Source: Sphingobium sp. SCG-1 (GTDB lineage Bacteria; Pseudomonadota; Alphaproteobacteria; Sphingomonadales; Sphingomonadaceae). Taken from it: a stretch of 64,000 bases of DNA. The notes beneath the pieces were generated by a model. That model worked only from the letters and a program-made list of their open reading frames with translations. It did no database searches and was not told where the DNA came from. Positions 8,596-16,036 of the stretch are shown here, piece after piece. Within the stretch, counting starts at the first letter, position 1; each line of letters starts with the position of its first letter. Both the position numbers and the translations under genes were made by a program. Location of the stretch: NCBI RefSeq assembly GCF_002953135.1, contig NZ_CP026372.1:2542001-2606000 (forward strand), written 5' to 3'.

Positions 8596-9768
8596 ATGGA
8601 AACCAGAGCCGGCGACCCCGGAGCCTTCGCGCATTTCGACTTGAATCGCGTGCCTTCGCCCACCTTTGTAGTGGACGAGGCCGCGGTGCGCCGGAACCTC
8701 GCGATCCTGAAGGACGTGCGTGATCGTGCGGGCATCCGGATGCTCGGCGCGTTAAAGGCTTTCTCGATGTGGTCGCTCGGCAGCGTCATCGGCGAATATC
8801 TCGACGGCGTCTGCGCATCCGGCATCTACGAAGCCCGCCTCGGCCGTGACCACTACAAAGGCGAAGTCGCGACCTACTGCGCCGGCTACAAGGCCGAAGA
8901 CCTGCCGGAAATCTTCCGCATCTCCGATCACGTGATCTTCAACAGCCCCTATCAGATTGCCCGCTTCAAGCCGCAGATCGACGCGGCCCGCCGCGCGGGC
9001 GAAAGTTTCGACATCGGCCTGCGCATCAACCCGCTCCATGCCGAGGGCGAAGTCGCGAAATACGACCCCTGCCAGCCGCACAGTCGCCTCGGCTTCCCCC
9101 TCGACCAGTTGAAGCCCGAACATCTGGAAGGGGTATCCGGCCTTCACTTCCACAGCCTGTGCGAGCAGGACTTCCTGCCGCTCGAACGGACGTGGCGCGT
9201 CGTGGAGCCGTTCATCGCGCAATATTTCGGGCAACTGGAATGGCTCAACTTCGGCGGCGGCCACCACATCACGCGCGCTGATTACCAGCGCGATTCGCTC
9301 ATCGAATTCCTGCAACAGATCAGACAGGAAACCGGCCTCACTCTCTATCTGGAACCCGGCGAAGCGATGGCGCTCGACGCGGGCATCCTCGTCGGCGAGG
9401 TGCTGGACGTGATCGACAACGGCATGCCCGTCGCCATCACCGACATCTCCGCCACATGCCACATGCCCGACGTGATCGAGGCACCCTACCGCCCCGCCAT
9501 GCTCGGCGAGTTGGCGGACGGCGTCGCGACGCGCCTTGGCGGCCCATCCTGCCTCGCAGGCGACATCATCGGCGACTATCGCCTTCCCGGCACGGCTGAA
9601 CCCGGCACGCGGATCGCTTTCCTCGATCAGGCGCATTACTCGATGGTGAAGACCAACACCTTCAACGGCGTGCCCCTGCCGAGCATCTATTTGTGGAACA
9701 GCGAAACCGATGATCTCAAGGAAATCCGCAGCTTTGGCTATGCAGATTTCAAGTCGCGCCTTTCATGA
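8596..9768 (+). CDS. nspC: Carboxynorspermidine decarboxylase
   Basis: The 390-residue protein is a fold-type III (alanine-racemase-like) PLP decarboxylase. Visible family features are the PLP lysine region MLGALKAFSMW near residue 52, HFHSLCEQ, LNFGGGHHITR and LYLEPGEAM. It removes CO2 from carboxynorspermidine or carboxyspermidine to give norspermidine or spermidine. It follows the synthase gene in the same direction with aagga upstream of its ATG. With the ornithine decarboxylase next door this gives a polyamine route that avoids S-adenosylmethionine decarboxylase. Which diamine is the real substrate cannot be told from sequence. Confidence 0.92.
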   Translation: METRAGDPGAFAHFDLNRVPSPTFVVDEAAVRRNLAILKDVRDRAGIRMLGALKAFSMWSLGSVIGEYLDGVCASGIYEARLGRDHYKGEVATYCAGYKAEDLPEIFRISDHVIFNSPYQIARFKPQIDAARRAGESFDIGLRINPLHAEGEVAKYDPCQPHSRLGFPLDQLKPEHLEGVSGLHFHSLCEQDFLPLERTWRVVEPFIAQYFGQLEWLNFGGGHHITRADYQRDSLIEFLQQIRQETGLTLYLEPGEAMALDAGILVGEVLDVIDNGMPVAITDISATCHMPDVIEAPYRPAMLGELADGVATRLGGPSCLAGDIIGDYRLPGTAEPGTRIAFLDQAHYSMVKTNTFNGVPLPSIYLWNSETDDLKEIRSFGYADFKSRLS

Positions 9769-9779
9769 CAGTCGGGTTA

Positions 9780-9903
9780 CAAGTTTTTTCATAACAGCGC
9801 TTTACAGGGGGGGGCACTGGCCATATATCGGCCATCCGCTGCCCCATGGGACTTCCACCGCAAGGCAGCTTTTTACCTTGAACTACACTGGAGGTCCCTT
9901 GAA
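9780..9903 (+). promoter_or_regulatory. Structured leader of the ornithine decarboxylase gene (candidate speF-type RNA element)
   Basis: The 135 bases between nspC and the ornithine decarboxylase contain a bulged hairpin: ggggca at 9811-9816 pairs with tgcccc at 9840-9845, and an inner tggcc/ggcca stem (9818-9822, 9830-9834) closes a 7-base loop. A second stem caagg/ccttg (9861-9865, 9876-9880) follows, then ggagg at 9890-9894 for the TTG start. From memory, a conserved RNA motif called speF lies in front of alphaproteobacterial ornithine decarboxylase genes. The position and structure fit, but I cannot run a covariance search. Confidence 0.5.
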
Positions 9904-11097
9904 TTGTACGAGCATCCCAGCGCGCTGGGGGTAGCAATTGCCCTCAAACCGGCGGCCCCGGTAACGCTTATTCGCCCGCAGGCAGCCGCCCGCGCCGCCC
10001 AATTCTTCTCTGAGAAGTTTCCGGGGCGCTCGCTGTACGCCGTAAAGGCCAATCCCTCGCCGGACCTGCTCCGGACGTTGTGGGATAGCGGAATCACGCA
10101 TTACGACGTCGCCTCTATTGTGGAGGTGCGCCTCGTCGCGCAGACGCTGCCGGACGCCAAGCTGTGCTTCATGCATCCGGTGAAGGCCGAAGAAGCCATT
10201 GCCGAGGCATACCACACGCATGGCGTGCGCACCTTCTCGCTCGATACCGTCGATGAACTCGAAAAGATCATGCGCGCCACCAACGACGCCACCGATCTGG
10301 AACTCTGCGTCCGCCTCCGCGTGTCTTCCGACTACGCCGAACTCAGCCTTGCATCGAAATTCGGCGCGGAAGTCGGCGAGACCAAGGAACTGCTGATGGC
10401 CACCCGTCAAGCAGCGGACGCGCTCGGCATCTGCTTCCATGTCGGCAGCCAAGCGATGAGCCCGCACGCCTACACCCAGGCCATCGAGCGCGTCCGCGCC
10501 GCGATCGTCGAGGCAGCCGTTACCGTGGACATCATCGATGTCGGCGGCGGCTTCCCCTCGATCTATCCCGGCATGGAACCGCCCGCGCTGGAACTGTATT
10601 TCGACGCGATCCATCGCGGCTTCGAAAGCCTGCCGGTGTCCTACTCGTCGGAACTCTGGTGTGAGCCGGGTCGTGCGTTGTCAGCCGAATACAGCTCACT
10701 GATCGTCCGCGTGGAGCGCCGCCGTGGCGACGAACTCTACATCAACGACGGTGCCTACGGCGCACTGTTCGACGCCGCGCACATCGGCTGGCGCTTCCCG
10801 GTCACGCTGCTGCGCGAGGAAGAAAGCGCCGCAGAAACCAAGGGCTTCAGCTTCTACGGCCCCACCTGCGACGACATGGACCACATGGTTGGCCCCTTCA
10901 TGCTGCCCGCAGACGTGCAGGTCGGCGACTATATCGAGATCGGCATGCTCGGCGCCTATGGCTGCGCGATGCGGACGGTGTTCAACGGTTTCTCATCAGA
11001 AACCATCGTAGCGGTGGACGACGAACCGATGGCCAGCCTGTATCGCGAAGAGGTGGAAGCCCCCCGTCGCGCGAATGTGGTTAAGCTGGGCCAGTAG
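9904..11097 (+). CDS. Ornithine decarboxylase, fold-type III (alanine-racemase-like)
   Basis: The 397-residue protein is a eukaryotic-type ornithine/lysine decarboxylase. The PLP lysine is in YAVKANPSPD at residue 48, the phosphate-binding loop in DVGGGFPSIYPG, WCEPGRAL gives the EPGR cofactor contact, and GPTCDDMD holds the catalytic cysteine and substrate aspartate of the second subunit. It decarboxylates ornithine to putrescine in the cytoplasm. The TTG start at 9904 is supported by ggagg 9 bases upstream. The leader before it may regulate expression, and a strong terminator follows. Lysine could be an alternative substrate. Confidence 0.92.
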   Translation: MYEHPSALGVAIALKPAAPVTLIRPQAAARAAQFFSEKFPGRSLYAVKANPSPDLLRTLWDSGITHYDVASIVEVRLVAQTLPDAKLCFMHPVKAEEAIAEAYHTHGVRTFSLDTVDELEKIMRATNDATDLELCVRLRVSSDYAELSLASKFGAEVGETKELLMATRQAADALGICFHVGSQAMSPHAYTQAIERVRAAIVEAAVTVDIIDVGGGFPSIYPGMEPPALELYFDAIHRGFESLPVSYSSELWCEPGRALSAEYSSLIVRVERRRGDELYINDGAYGALFDAAHIGWRFPVTLLREEESAAETKGFSFYGPTCDDMDHMVGPFMLPADVQVGDYIEIGMLGAYGCAMRTVFNGFSSETIVAVDDEPMASLYREEVEAPRRANVVKLGQ

Positions 11098-11123
11098 GGT
11101 TCAGGCCTTACCGAAAAATCTCC

Positions 11124-11153
11124 AGCCCCCGCCCCAACCGGCGGGGGCTTCTT
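11124..11153 (+). terminator. Rho-independent terminator after ornithine decarboxylase
   Basis: A 10-base GC-rich stem (agcccccgcc/ggcgggggct) with a 6-base loop is followed by tctt. It closes the polyamine gene group. Confidence 0.8.
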
Positions 11154-11295
11154 ACAATCCGCATGCACCACACTCACCCTCAATCAGCGAAGGCTGGGCT
11201 CTCAGGCGATCACAGGATAAGCTGCCGGACGGCTATCGACCAATTTTGGTCGCTCTGCTTATCTAGCCTTGATGCCAAAAGCGGACTTCGGGAAA

Positions 11296-11712
11296 TTATT
11301 CGGAGGCAGTGTGGGCATAGAGGTCAAAATCTATGGCAAGCCCGCGCGCCGATAGTGCGCCTAAGGTCTGAGGAGCCAACGTGATCCCGCCGGTCCAATC
11401 AACGAAATATCCGCCAACACTCATGTAGCAGTGGTAGCGCGCAGTAAGATATTTCCATACTTCGAGGTCATCCGTCAGCCTTGCTAACAGCGTTGATATT
11501 TGGTCATTGAGATCGACAGGAGTGTTCCAGTCACCACCAAGCTGCCACTTTCCAGTGCTCGCTTCGGTACATTTTCCGTGGCTACCAAGAAATTTCTCGC
11601 CTTTCGCAACCCCCAAGCGTGGCTCTGCACCCAACAGGGCTGTAATTTCTGATGGGACGAGATCATCCTCGTCGATCAACAAAGATACGCTGGCTCGTTG
11701 TAGATTATCCAT
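11296..11712 (-). CDS. DUF4279-like protein of unknown function
   Basis: The 138-residue protein begins with a segment (RASVSLLIDEDDLVPSEITA) and a later GKWQLGGDW that match my recollection of the DUF4279 pattern, found in small soluble proteins often encoded near polymorphic toxins or on variable islets. No catalytic motif, signal peptide or membrane helix is visible. The start at 11712 has aggaa upstream. It follows the 240-residue gene by 62 bases on the same strand, so the two probably share a transcript. Both are visibly lower in GC (about 43-50% in sampled 60-base lines) than the neighbouring genes (about 65%), which suggests transfer. Confidence 0.7.
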   Translation of the reverse strand: MDNLQRASVSLLIDEDDLVPSEITALLGAEPRLGVAKGEKFLGSHGKCTEASTGKWQLGGDWNTPVDLNDQISTLLARLTDDLEVWKYLTARYHCYMSVGGYFVDWTGGITLAPQTLGALSARGLAIDFDLYAHTASE

Positions 11713-11774
11713 CGCCTTTCCTACCCCGCATTATCGCAAGCGGGAAGCCATTCAGCGGCAGCTATCTCCGATGC

Positions 11775-12497
11775 TCAGCCCAATACCGGACGTTCCGCTC
11801 CCCACCCAAAGCTGTCCAATGGGTATGCTTCCTGAACGCTTTGGACCCGAATGGCGTTTTCACCCCACGCAGTAAGCTCCACCATCGCGTTCCGGTTTAG
11901 CCCAAACATTTCTGGCTCTTGGACAGAAATCTTTAGATATTTTAATTCAGGAAGGTCATCCAAGATAGCCTCAAACTCATCGGCATATATGTTCTTCTCG
12001 TTACCCTTGTCATTGAACGTGACAACAGCGCGCTTTTGCGAGAAATCCTTGACCAGCTGGGCAATGAGGCTCCGCACATCATCCGCATACAGGCGGATCG
12101 CTCCCATAGATCGGGAAGAAGTATTCATTTGTTCGGGGATTGCACCGGGGTTTGTCGAACGAACTTGATAAGCGTGAGGCCAAAGTTGGTAGGTGCCACC
12201 CGTTCCAATCGTGGTGGACCATTCGCCGTCTATCCTGCCTTCAGGCGTAAGCGCCCCAACAACCGTTAGCTCCCCAACAACTGTTCCCTCAGGAATCTCT
12301 CCTTGAGGCTTGCCATCTAACGTTAGTGTCCCCGCTTCGAAGCTACCAGTCACGTCATAAACAATCACGCCGTGTTGGTTGTCGCTTAGCCGAATCAAAC
12401 CGGTAAGCGCGTTATCCTCGCCGTTTAGCGAAACCGAAACATTACCGATGTTTGTTCCGTAAACGTGACCGTTCCAATTTTTCCCGACATTAGCCAT
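11775..12497 (-). CDS. Hypothetical protein, two-part, low GC
   Basis: I do not recognise this 240-residue protein. It has no signal peptide or membrane segment. The first 100 or so residues (WNGHVYGTNIGNVSVSLNG, then repeated short beta-prone stretches rich in G, T and V) look like a beta-sandwich. The rest (RSLIAQLVKDFSQKRAVVTF, then DEFEAILDDLPELKYLKISV) looks alpha/beta. A good Shine-Dalgarno (aaggggga) precedes the ATG. It forms a same-strand pair with the DUF4279-like gene and lies 155 bases from the 3' end of tRNA-Ser, a common place for acquired genes. Function unknown. Confidence 0.65.
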   Translation of the reverse strand: MANVGKNWNGHVYGTNIGNVSVSLNGEDNALTGLIRLSDNQHGVIVYDVTGSFEAGTLTLDGKPQGEIPEGTVVGELTVVGALTPEGRIDGEWSTTIGTGGTYQLWPHAYQVRSTNPGAIPEQMNTSSRSMGAIRLYADDVRSLIAQLVKDFSQKRAVVTFNDKGNEKNIYADEFEAILDDLPELKYLKISVQEPEMFGLNRNAMVELTAWGENAIRVQSVQEAYPLDSFGWGAERPVLG

Positions 12498-12651
12498 GCA
12501 ATCCCCCTTGCTCGGAAGCTACCGGGACGTAGGCAGTTCGCCAAGCAAAAGGAACATTCAATCCTGGTCGAATCGTTATGTTGGTCATGATGTTGGGCGG
12601 ATTAGATGTCACGCCATTTTATTCAGTGAAATCAGTAGCTTATTTAGCTAG

Positions 12652-12742
<91 letters not shown>

Positions 12743-12885
12743 GCGAGGTATACGGGTTCAAGCTGGCATCTGCAGCCCGGCCCGGATTAGTCGAGGGGCG
12801 GGCATTAGCGAATGAAAGTGGCTTTGCCAAGCAGTGCTGTCGCCATTTTTCTTGCCTGCCCATCGCGCGCCACTACATATGTGTC

Positions 12886-13260
12886 ATGAACAGCATAAAT
12901 CCCCTTGGCGCGCTTGCCGCTCGCAATGCTCCCCCTGTCGCGCACGCCCGATTCTGCATCGGCGATGTGGTGCAACATCGCCTGTTCGGGTTCCGCGGTG
13001 TGGTGTTTGACGTTGATCCGGTCTTCTCGAACACCGAAGAATGGTTTGAAGCGATTCCGGAAGACGTCCGGCCCGACCGTAATCAGCCTTTCTACCATCT
13101 GCTCGCCGAAAATGGCGAGGCGAGCTATGTCGCCTATGTCAGCCAACAGAACTTGGTCGAGGACGAAAGCCTTGAGCCTGTCGATCATCCGGCCATCTCA
13201 CGGCTGTTTGAGGACTATGCCGACGGGAAGTACAATCTCCGCTCCGTCCACCGGCATTGA
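12886..13260 (+). CDS. hspQ: HspQ-like heat-shock/hemimethylated DNA-binding family protein
   Basis: The 124-residue protein contains the YccV/HspQ-type core FCIGDVVQHRLFGFRGVVFDVDPVF in shortened form, followed by RPDRNQPFYHLLAENG and YVAYVSQQNL. In enterobacteria HspQ affects turnover of unstable proteins and can act as a Lon specificity factor; that role is taken from the family. The start is the ATG at 12886. The open frame runs further upstream, but that extension would read through tRNA-Ser, so it is not used. Confidence 0.85.
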   Translation: MNSINPLGALAARNAPPVAHARFCIGDVVQHRLFGFRGVVFDVDPVFSNTEEWFEAIPEDVRPDRNQPFYHLLAENGEASYVAYVSQQNLVEDESLEPVDHPAISRLFEDYADGKYNLRSVHRH

Positions 13261-13269
13261 TCCTGCCGC

Positions 13270-14130
13270 TTATGCCTTGATCTTCCAACCTGTGCGCAGA
13301 AGCCGGTAGGTTACCGCACCCAGTAGCAGGTTGAGCAACAGGATCACGACCGTCCCCGCCATCACGTCGGTATCAGCCACCGCCAGGAAGCCATAGCGGA
13401 AGCCCGAGATGATGTAGAAGAACGGGTTGGCGTGGCTGATGACCTGAAACGCTGGCAGCAGGCGGTCGATGGAGTAGAACGTACCTGAGAGCAACGTCAG
13501 CGGCGCGATGAAGAAATTGGTGACTGCCGCCGCATGATCGAACTTTTCGGCCCATATCGACGTCAGCACGCCCATGAAGGCGACCAGCGACGCGCCGAGG
13601 ATACCGAACCAGATGATTGCCCAGGGGTGGACCGGCGTCACATCGACACCGGGCCATATCGCCATCGCCAGCCACACAGCAAAGCCGAGCATACAGGCAC
13701 GCGTCACCGAAGAAGCGACTAACGCGAACAACAACTCCCCCGTTGAAATAGGCGGCATCAGATAATCGATCAGCGTCCCCTGTATCTTGCCGACGAGGAG
13801 CGAAAAGCTGCTGTTCGCGAAACTGGCGTTCAACATGCCCATTACGATGAGGCCCGGCGCGATGAAGTCGGCAAAGGGCACGCCCAGCACGGTCCGCCGT
13901 CCGCCGCCGAGCGCTACGGTGAAGATGACGAGATAGAGGAGAGTCGTGACCGAAGGCGCCCAGACGGTTTGCAACTGCACCTTCATGAACCGCCGCACCT
14001 CCTTGACGTAGAGCGCACGGGTGCCTGCCCAGTTCACATTCCGGATAACGGGGACGCCCGGCTCGGAGCGAATGGCGGAGAGCGGCATGGAAGTAGCGAC
14101 GGGGTCGCCATTTTGGGACTGGTCGTTCAT
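13270..14130 (-). CDS. ABC-2 type transporter permease
   Basis: The 286-residue inner-membrane protein has an N-terminal cytoplasmic segment (YVKEVRRFMKVQLQTVWAPS) and then about six hydrophobic spans, as in ABC-2 permeases of the YadH/NodJ group that export polysaccharides, lipids or drugs. No ATP-binding subunit is encoded next to it in this window, so its partner must lie elsewhere. The ATG at 14130 is favoured because it starts a normal soluble N-terminus; an ATG at 14229 would give 33 more residues almost touching the divergent gcrA start. It converges on hspQ with 9 bases between stops. Confidence 0.85.
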   Translation of the reverse strand: MNDQSQNGDPVATSMPLSAIRSEPGVPVIRNVNWAGTRALYVKEVRRFMKVQLQTVWAPSVTTLLYLVIFTVALGGGRRTVLGVPFADFIAPGLIVMGMLNASFANSSFSLLVGKIQGTLIDYLMPPISTGELLFALVASSVTRACMLGFAVWLAMAIWPGVDVTPVHPWAIIWFGILGASLVAFMGVLTSIWAEKFDHAAAVTNFFIAPLTLLSGTFYSIDRLLPAFQVISHANPFFYIISGFRYGFLAVADTDVMAGTVVILLLNLLLGAVTYRLLRTGWKIKA

Positions 14131-14240
14131 GATCGGATCGCCTATCGAGTGCCGCTTGGCGCCGCAAGCGCTGTTTTGTGAATTGAAGGAGGCAATGATA
14201 CTTCCCATATTCATCAAGACAAATAACAAGGAGCATCTAA

Positions 14241-14921
14241 TTGTCCTGGACCGACGAACGCATCGACCAACTGAAGGCGATGTGGGAAAAAGGAATGACC
14301 GCCAGCCAGATTGCTGAAGAGCTTGGTGGCGTGAGTCGCAATGCGGTGATCGGCAAGGCGCATCGTCTGGGGCTTCAATCGCGTCCCTCGCCGGTTAAGG
14401 CGAACGAGACCGTCCGCAAGAAAGTGGTGGCCCCTGTCCGGAAGCCTGACGCCGCGCCGGTAGAGGATGTCAAGGATGTGACGCCCGCGGCGCCCATTAT
14501 GCCGGCGCCCGTTACCGTTGCGACGCCCAGTGTCACGACGAACGATGACGCTGCGACAGATGCACCACCTGCCGCTCCACCTCCGCCCCGCATTGTGTCC
14601 GTCGGCCCCGGCGGCTTCCTGCGGCAAGGGCCCGGCGATCAGCAGGCGCCCATTCCCCCTGCCCCGCCCCGCCGTCTCGTACCTGCCAAGCCGAGCGCTG
14701 AGATTGCGGACAAGACATCGCTGCTCGATCTGACCGAACGGATCTGCAAATGGCCGATCGGTCATCCGGGCGAGCCGGACTTCCACTTCTGCGGCGAGAA
14801 GGTGAACCCCGGCTTCCCCTATTGCGTGGAGCATTGCGGCCGTGCCTATCAGGCACAATTGCCGCGCGGCACGCGTCGCGCACCCCCGCCCCTGCCCTTT
14901 GGCGGGCCGCGGGTTCGCTAA
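14241..14921 (+). CDS. gcrA: GcrA family cell-cycle regulator
   Basis: The 226-residue protein opens with the GcrA helix-turn-helix (SWTDERIDQLKAMWEKGMTA, then SQIAEELGGVSRNAVIGKAH). A proline- and alanine-rich linker of about 90 residues follows, then a C-terminal cysteine-bearing domain (RICKWPIGHPGEPDFHFCGE). In Caulobacter GcrA binds the housekeeping sigma factor and acts at promoters methylated by CcrM. The TTG start at 14241 has aaggag 7 bases upstream and begins the conserved N-terminus. A strong terminator lies after the stop. Confidence 0.93.
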   Translation: MSWTDERIDQLKAMWEKGMTASQIAEELGGVSRNAVIGKAHRLGLQSRPSPVKANETVRKKVVAPVRKPDAAPVEDVKDVTPAAPIMPAPVTVATPSVTTNDDAATDAPPAAPPPPRIVSVGPGGFLRQGPGDQQAPIPPAPPRRLVPAKPSAEIADKTSLLDLTERICKWPIGHPGEPDFHFCGEKVNPGFPYCVEHCGRAYQAQLPRGTRRAPPPLPFGGPRVR

Positions 14922-14938
14922 GCATCGGAATGCCAAAA

Positions 14939-14975
14939 TGATAAGGGCCGCACCAATCAGGTGCGGCCCTTATCA
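14939..14975. terminator. Bidirectional terminator between gcrA and the outer-membrane protein gene
   Basis: A perfect 16-base inverted repeat (tgataagggccgcacc with its complement) surrounds a 5-base loop. It sits between two convergent genes. Confidence 0.85.
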
Positions 14976-15027
14976 TTCCTCAAAGTTAGCCCGGTCGCTG
15001 GCTTCCCCAACGACCGGACCGATCTAG

Positions 15028-15885
15028 TTAGAAGCGGAAACTGGCGGTTGCTTGCACGCTATGATTTTCGAACCGGTCGCTGGTGCGCTGCATGTTCGTG
15101 GTGCCTGACGTGAAGGCCGGGTTTACGAACGGGTTGTTCGCCGCCGCCGCGCCACGTGTTACGTTGACCGTATAACCGTCATCATTGAAACGCGTATACT
15201 TGTACAGCACGCCGATCGAGAAGTTCTGCGCGACCTTCTGCTCGATGCCGCCACCGGCAGTCCATCCGAAGTCCTTGTCGCTCCGGTTCGTTTCCGTAAA
15301 ATTGTTCAAGCCGTTGCTTGTGACGAAGCTGTTCTTGATCTTGCCATAGGCAAGGCCGCCCGTTCCATAGATCAATGTTCCGGTCGGCAGCGCATAGCCC
15401 GCACGCAGACGGGCCGCGCCGTCCCAGCTCAGTTTGCGCGTAAGCGTGTAGAACGCAGGCGTAGTACTGAATGCGCTGACGCTGTTCTGGATGTAGCTTT
15501 TGCCACCTTCAACTACGCCACCAACCACGAAGTTGCCGATTTGATAGTCATAGCCCGCATGCACTTTCCATGCGGTGCGGCCATCCTTGTCGCTGGTGCA
15601 GCTGCTGGGCGAAGATCCAAGCGCGCGACCACGGCAGAAGCCTGGGGAGAACGCGTCATCGCCCGACGGCAAACGCACTCTGTCACCATAATTGCCATCG
15701 CTGTTCGTGTCGAAGGTCACGACTTCCCGCGTGTCACGGTCGAAATTCGGCTGCCAGCCATAGCCTAATGATCCGCCCACATAAGGGCCGGTCCAATTCT
15801 GGGCGTCGTCGGTCGATTGCGCCAAGGCGGGAGTTGCGGCAGCGATGGCCAGCGCGCCTAGCGATACTGTCAGCAGAGTCTTCAT
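15028..15885 (-). CDS. Outer-membrane beta-barrel protein (OmpA/Opa-like barrel)
   Basis: The 285-residue protein has a clear signal peptide (MKTLLTVSLGALAIAAATPALAQ, cut before STDD). The opening WTGPYVGGSLGYGW is typical of small alphaproteobacterial outer-membrane barrels such as Omp25/Omp31 relatives. Alternating hydrophobic strands follow, and the chain ends in SVQATASFRF with a terminal phenylalanine as expected for BAM substrates. The start at 15885 is preferred over an ATG 6 bases upstream because the aagga lies 8 bases away. A long upstream space to parE holds its promoter. The specific role is unknown. Confidence 0.85.
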   Translation of the reverse strand: MKTLLTVSLGALAIAAATPALAQSTDDAQNWTGPYVGGSLGYGWQPNFDRDTREVVTFDTNSDGNYGDRVRLPSGDDAFSPGFCRGRALGSSPSSCTSDKDGRTAWKVHAGYDYQIGNFVVGGVVEGGKSYIQNSVSAFSTTPAFYTLTRKLSWDGAARLRAGYALPTGTLIYGTGGLAYGKIKNSFVTSNGLNNFTETNRSDKDFGWTAGGGIEQKVAQNFSIGVLYKYTRFNDDGYTVNVTRGAAAANNPFVNPAFTSGTTNMQRTSDRFENHSVQATASFRF

Positions 15886-16036
15886 GCACATAGTCCTTTT
15901 GATTTGTCTAAGTAGGGACGCCACAGATACGAACGGTCGTCGCCGTCGGTTTCATGAACCTCACACAACAACATAAACTGTTGCTCTACGGCCACAGACC
16001 TTGCGCAGCGGCTTGCCCCGACCCTATAGCTGATCC

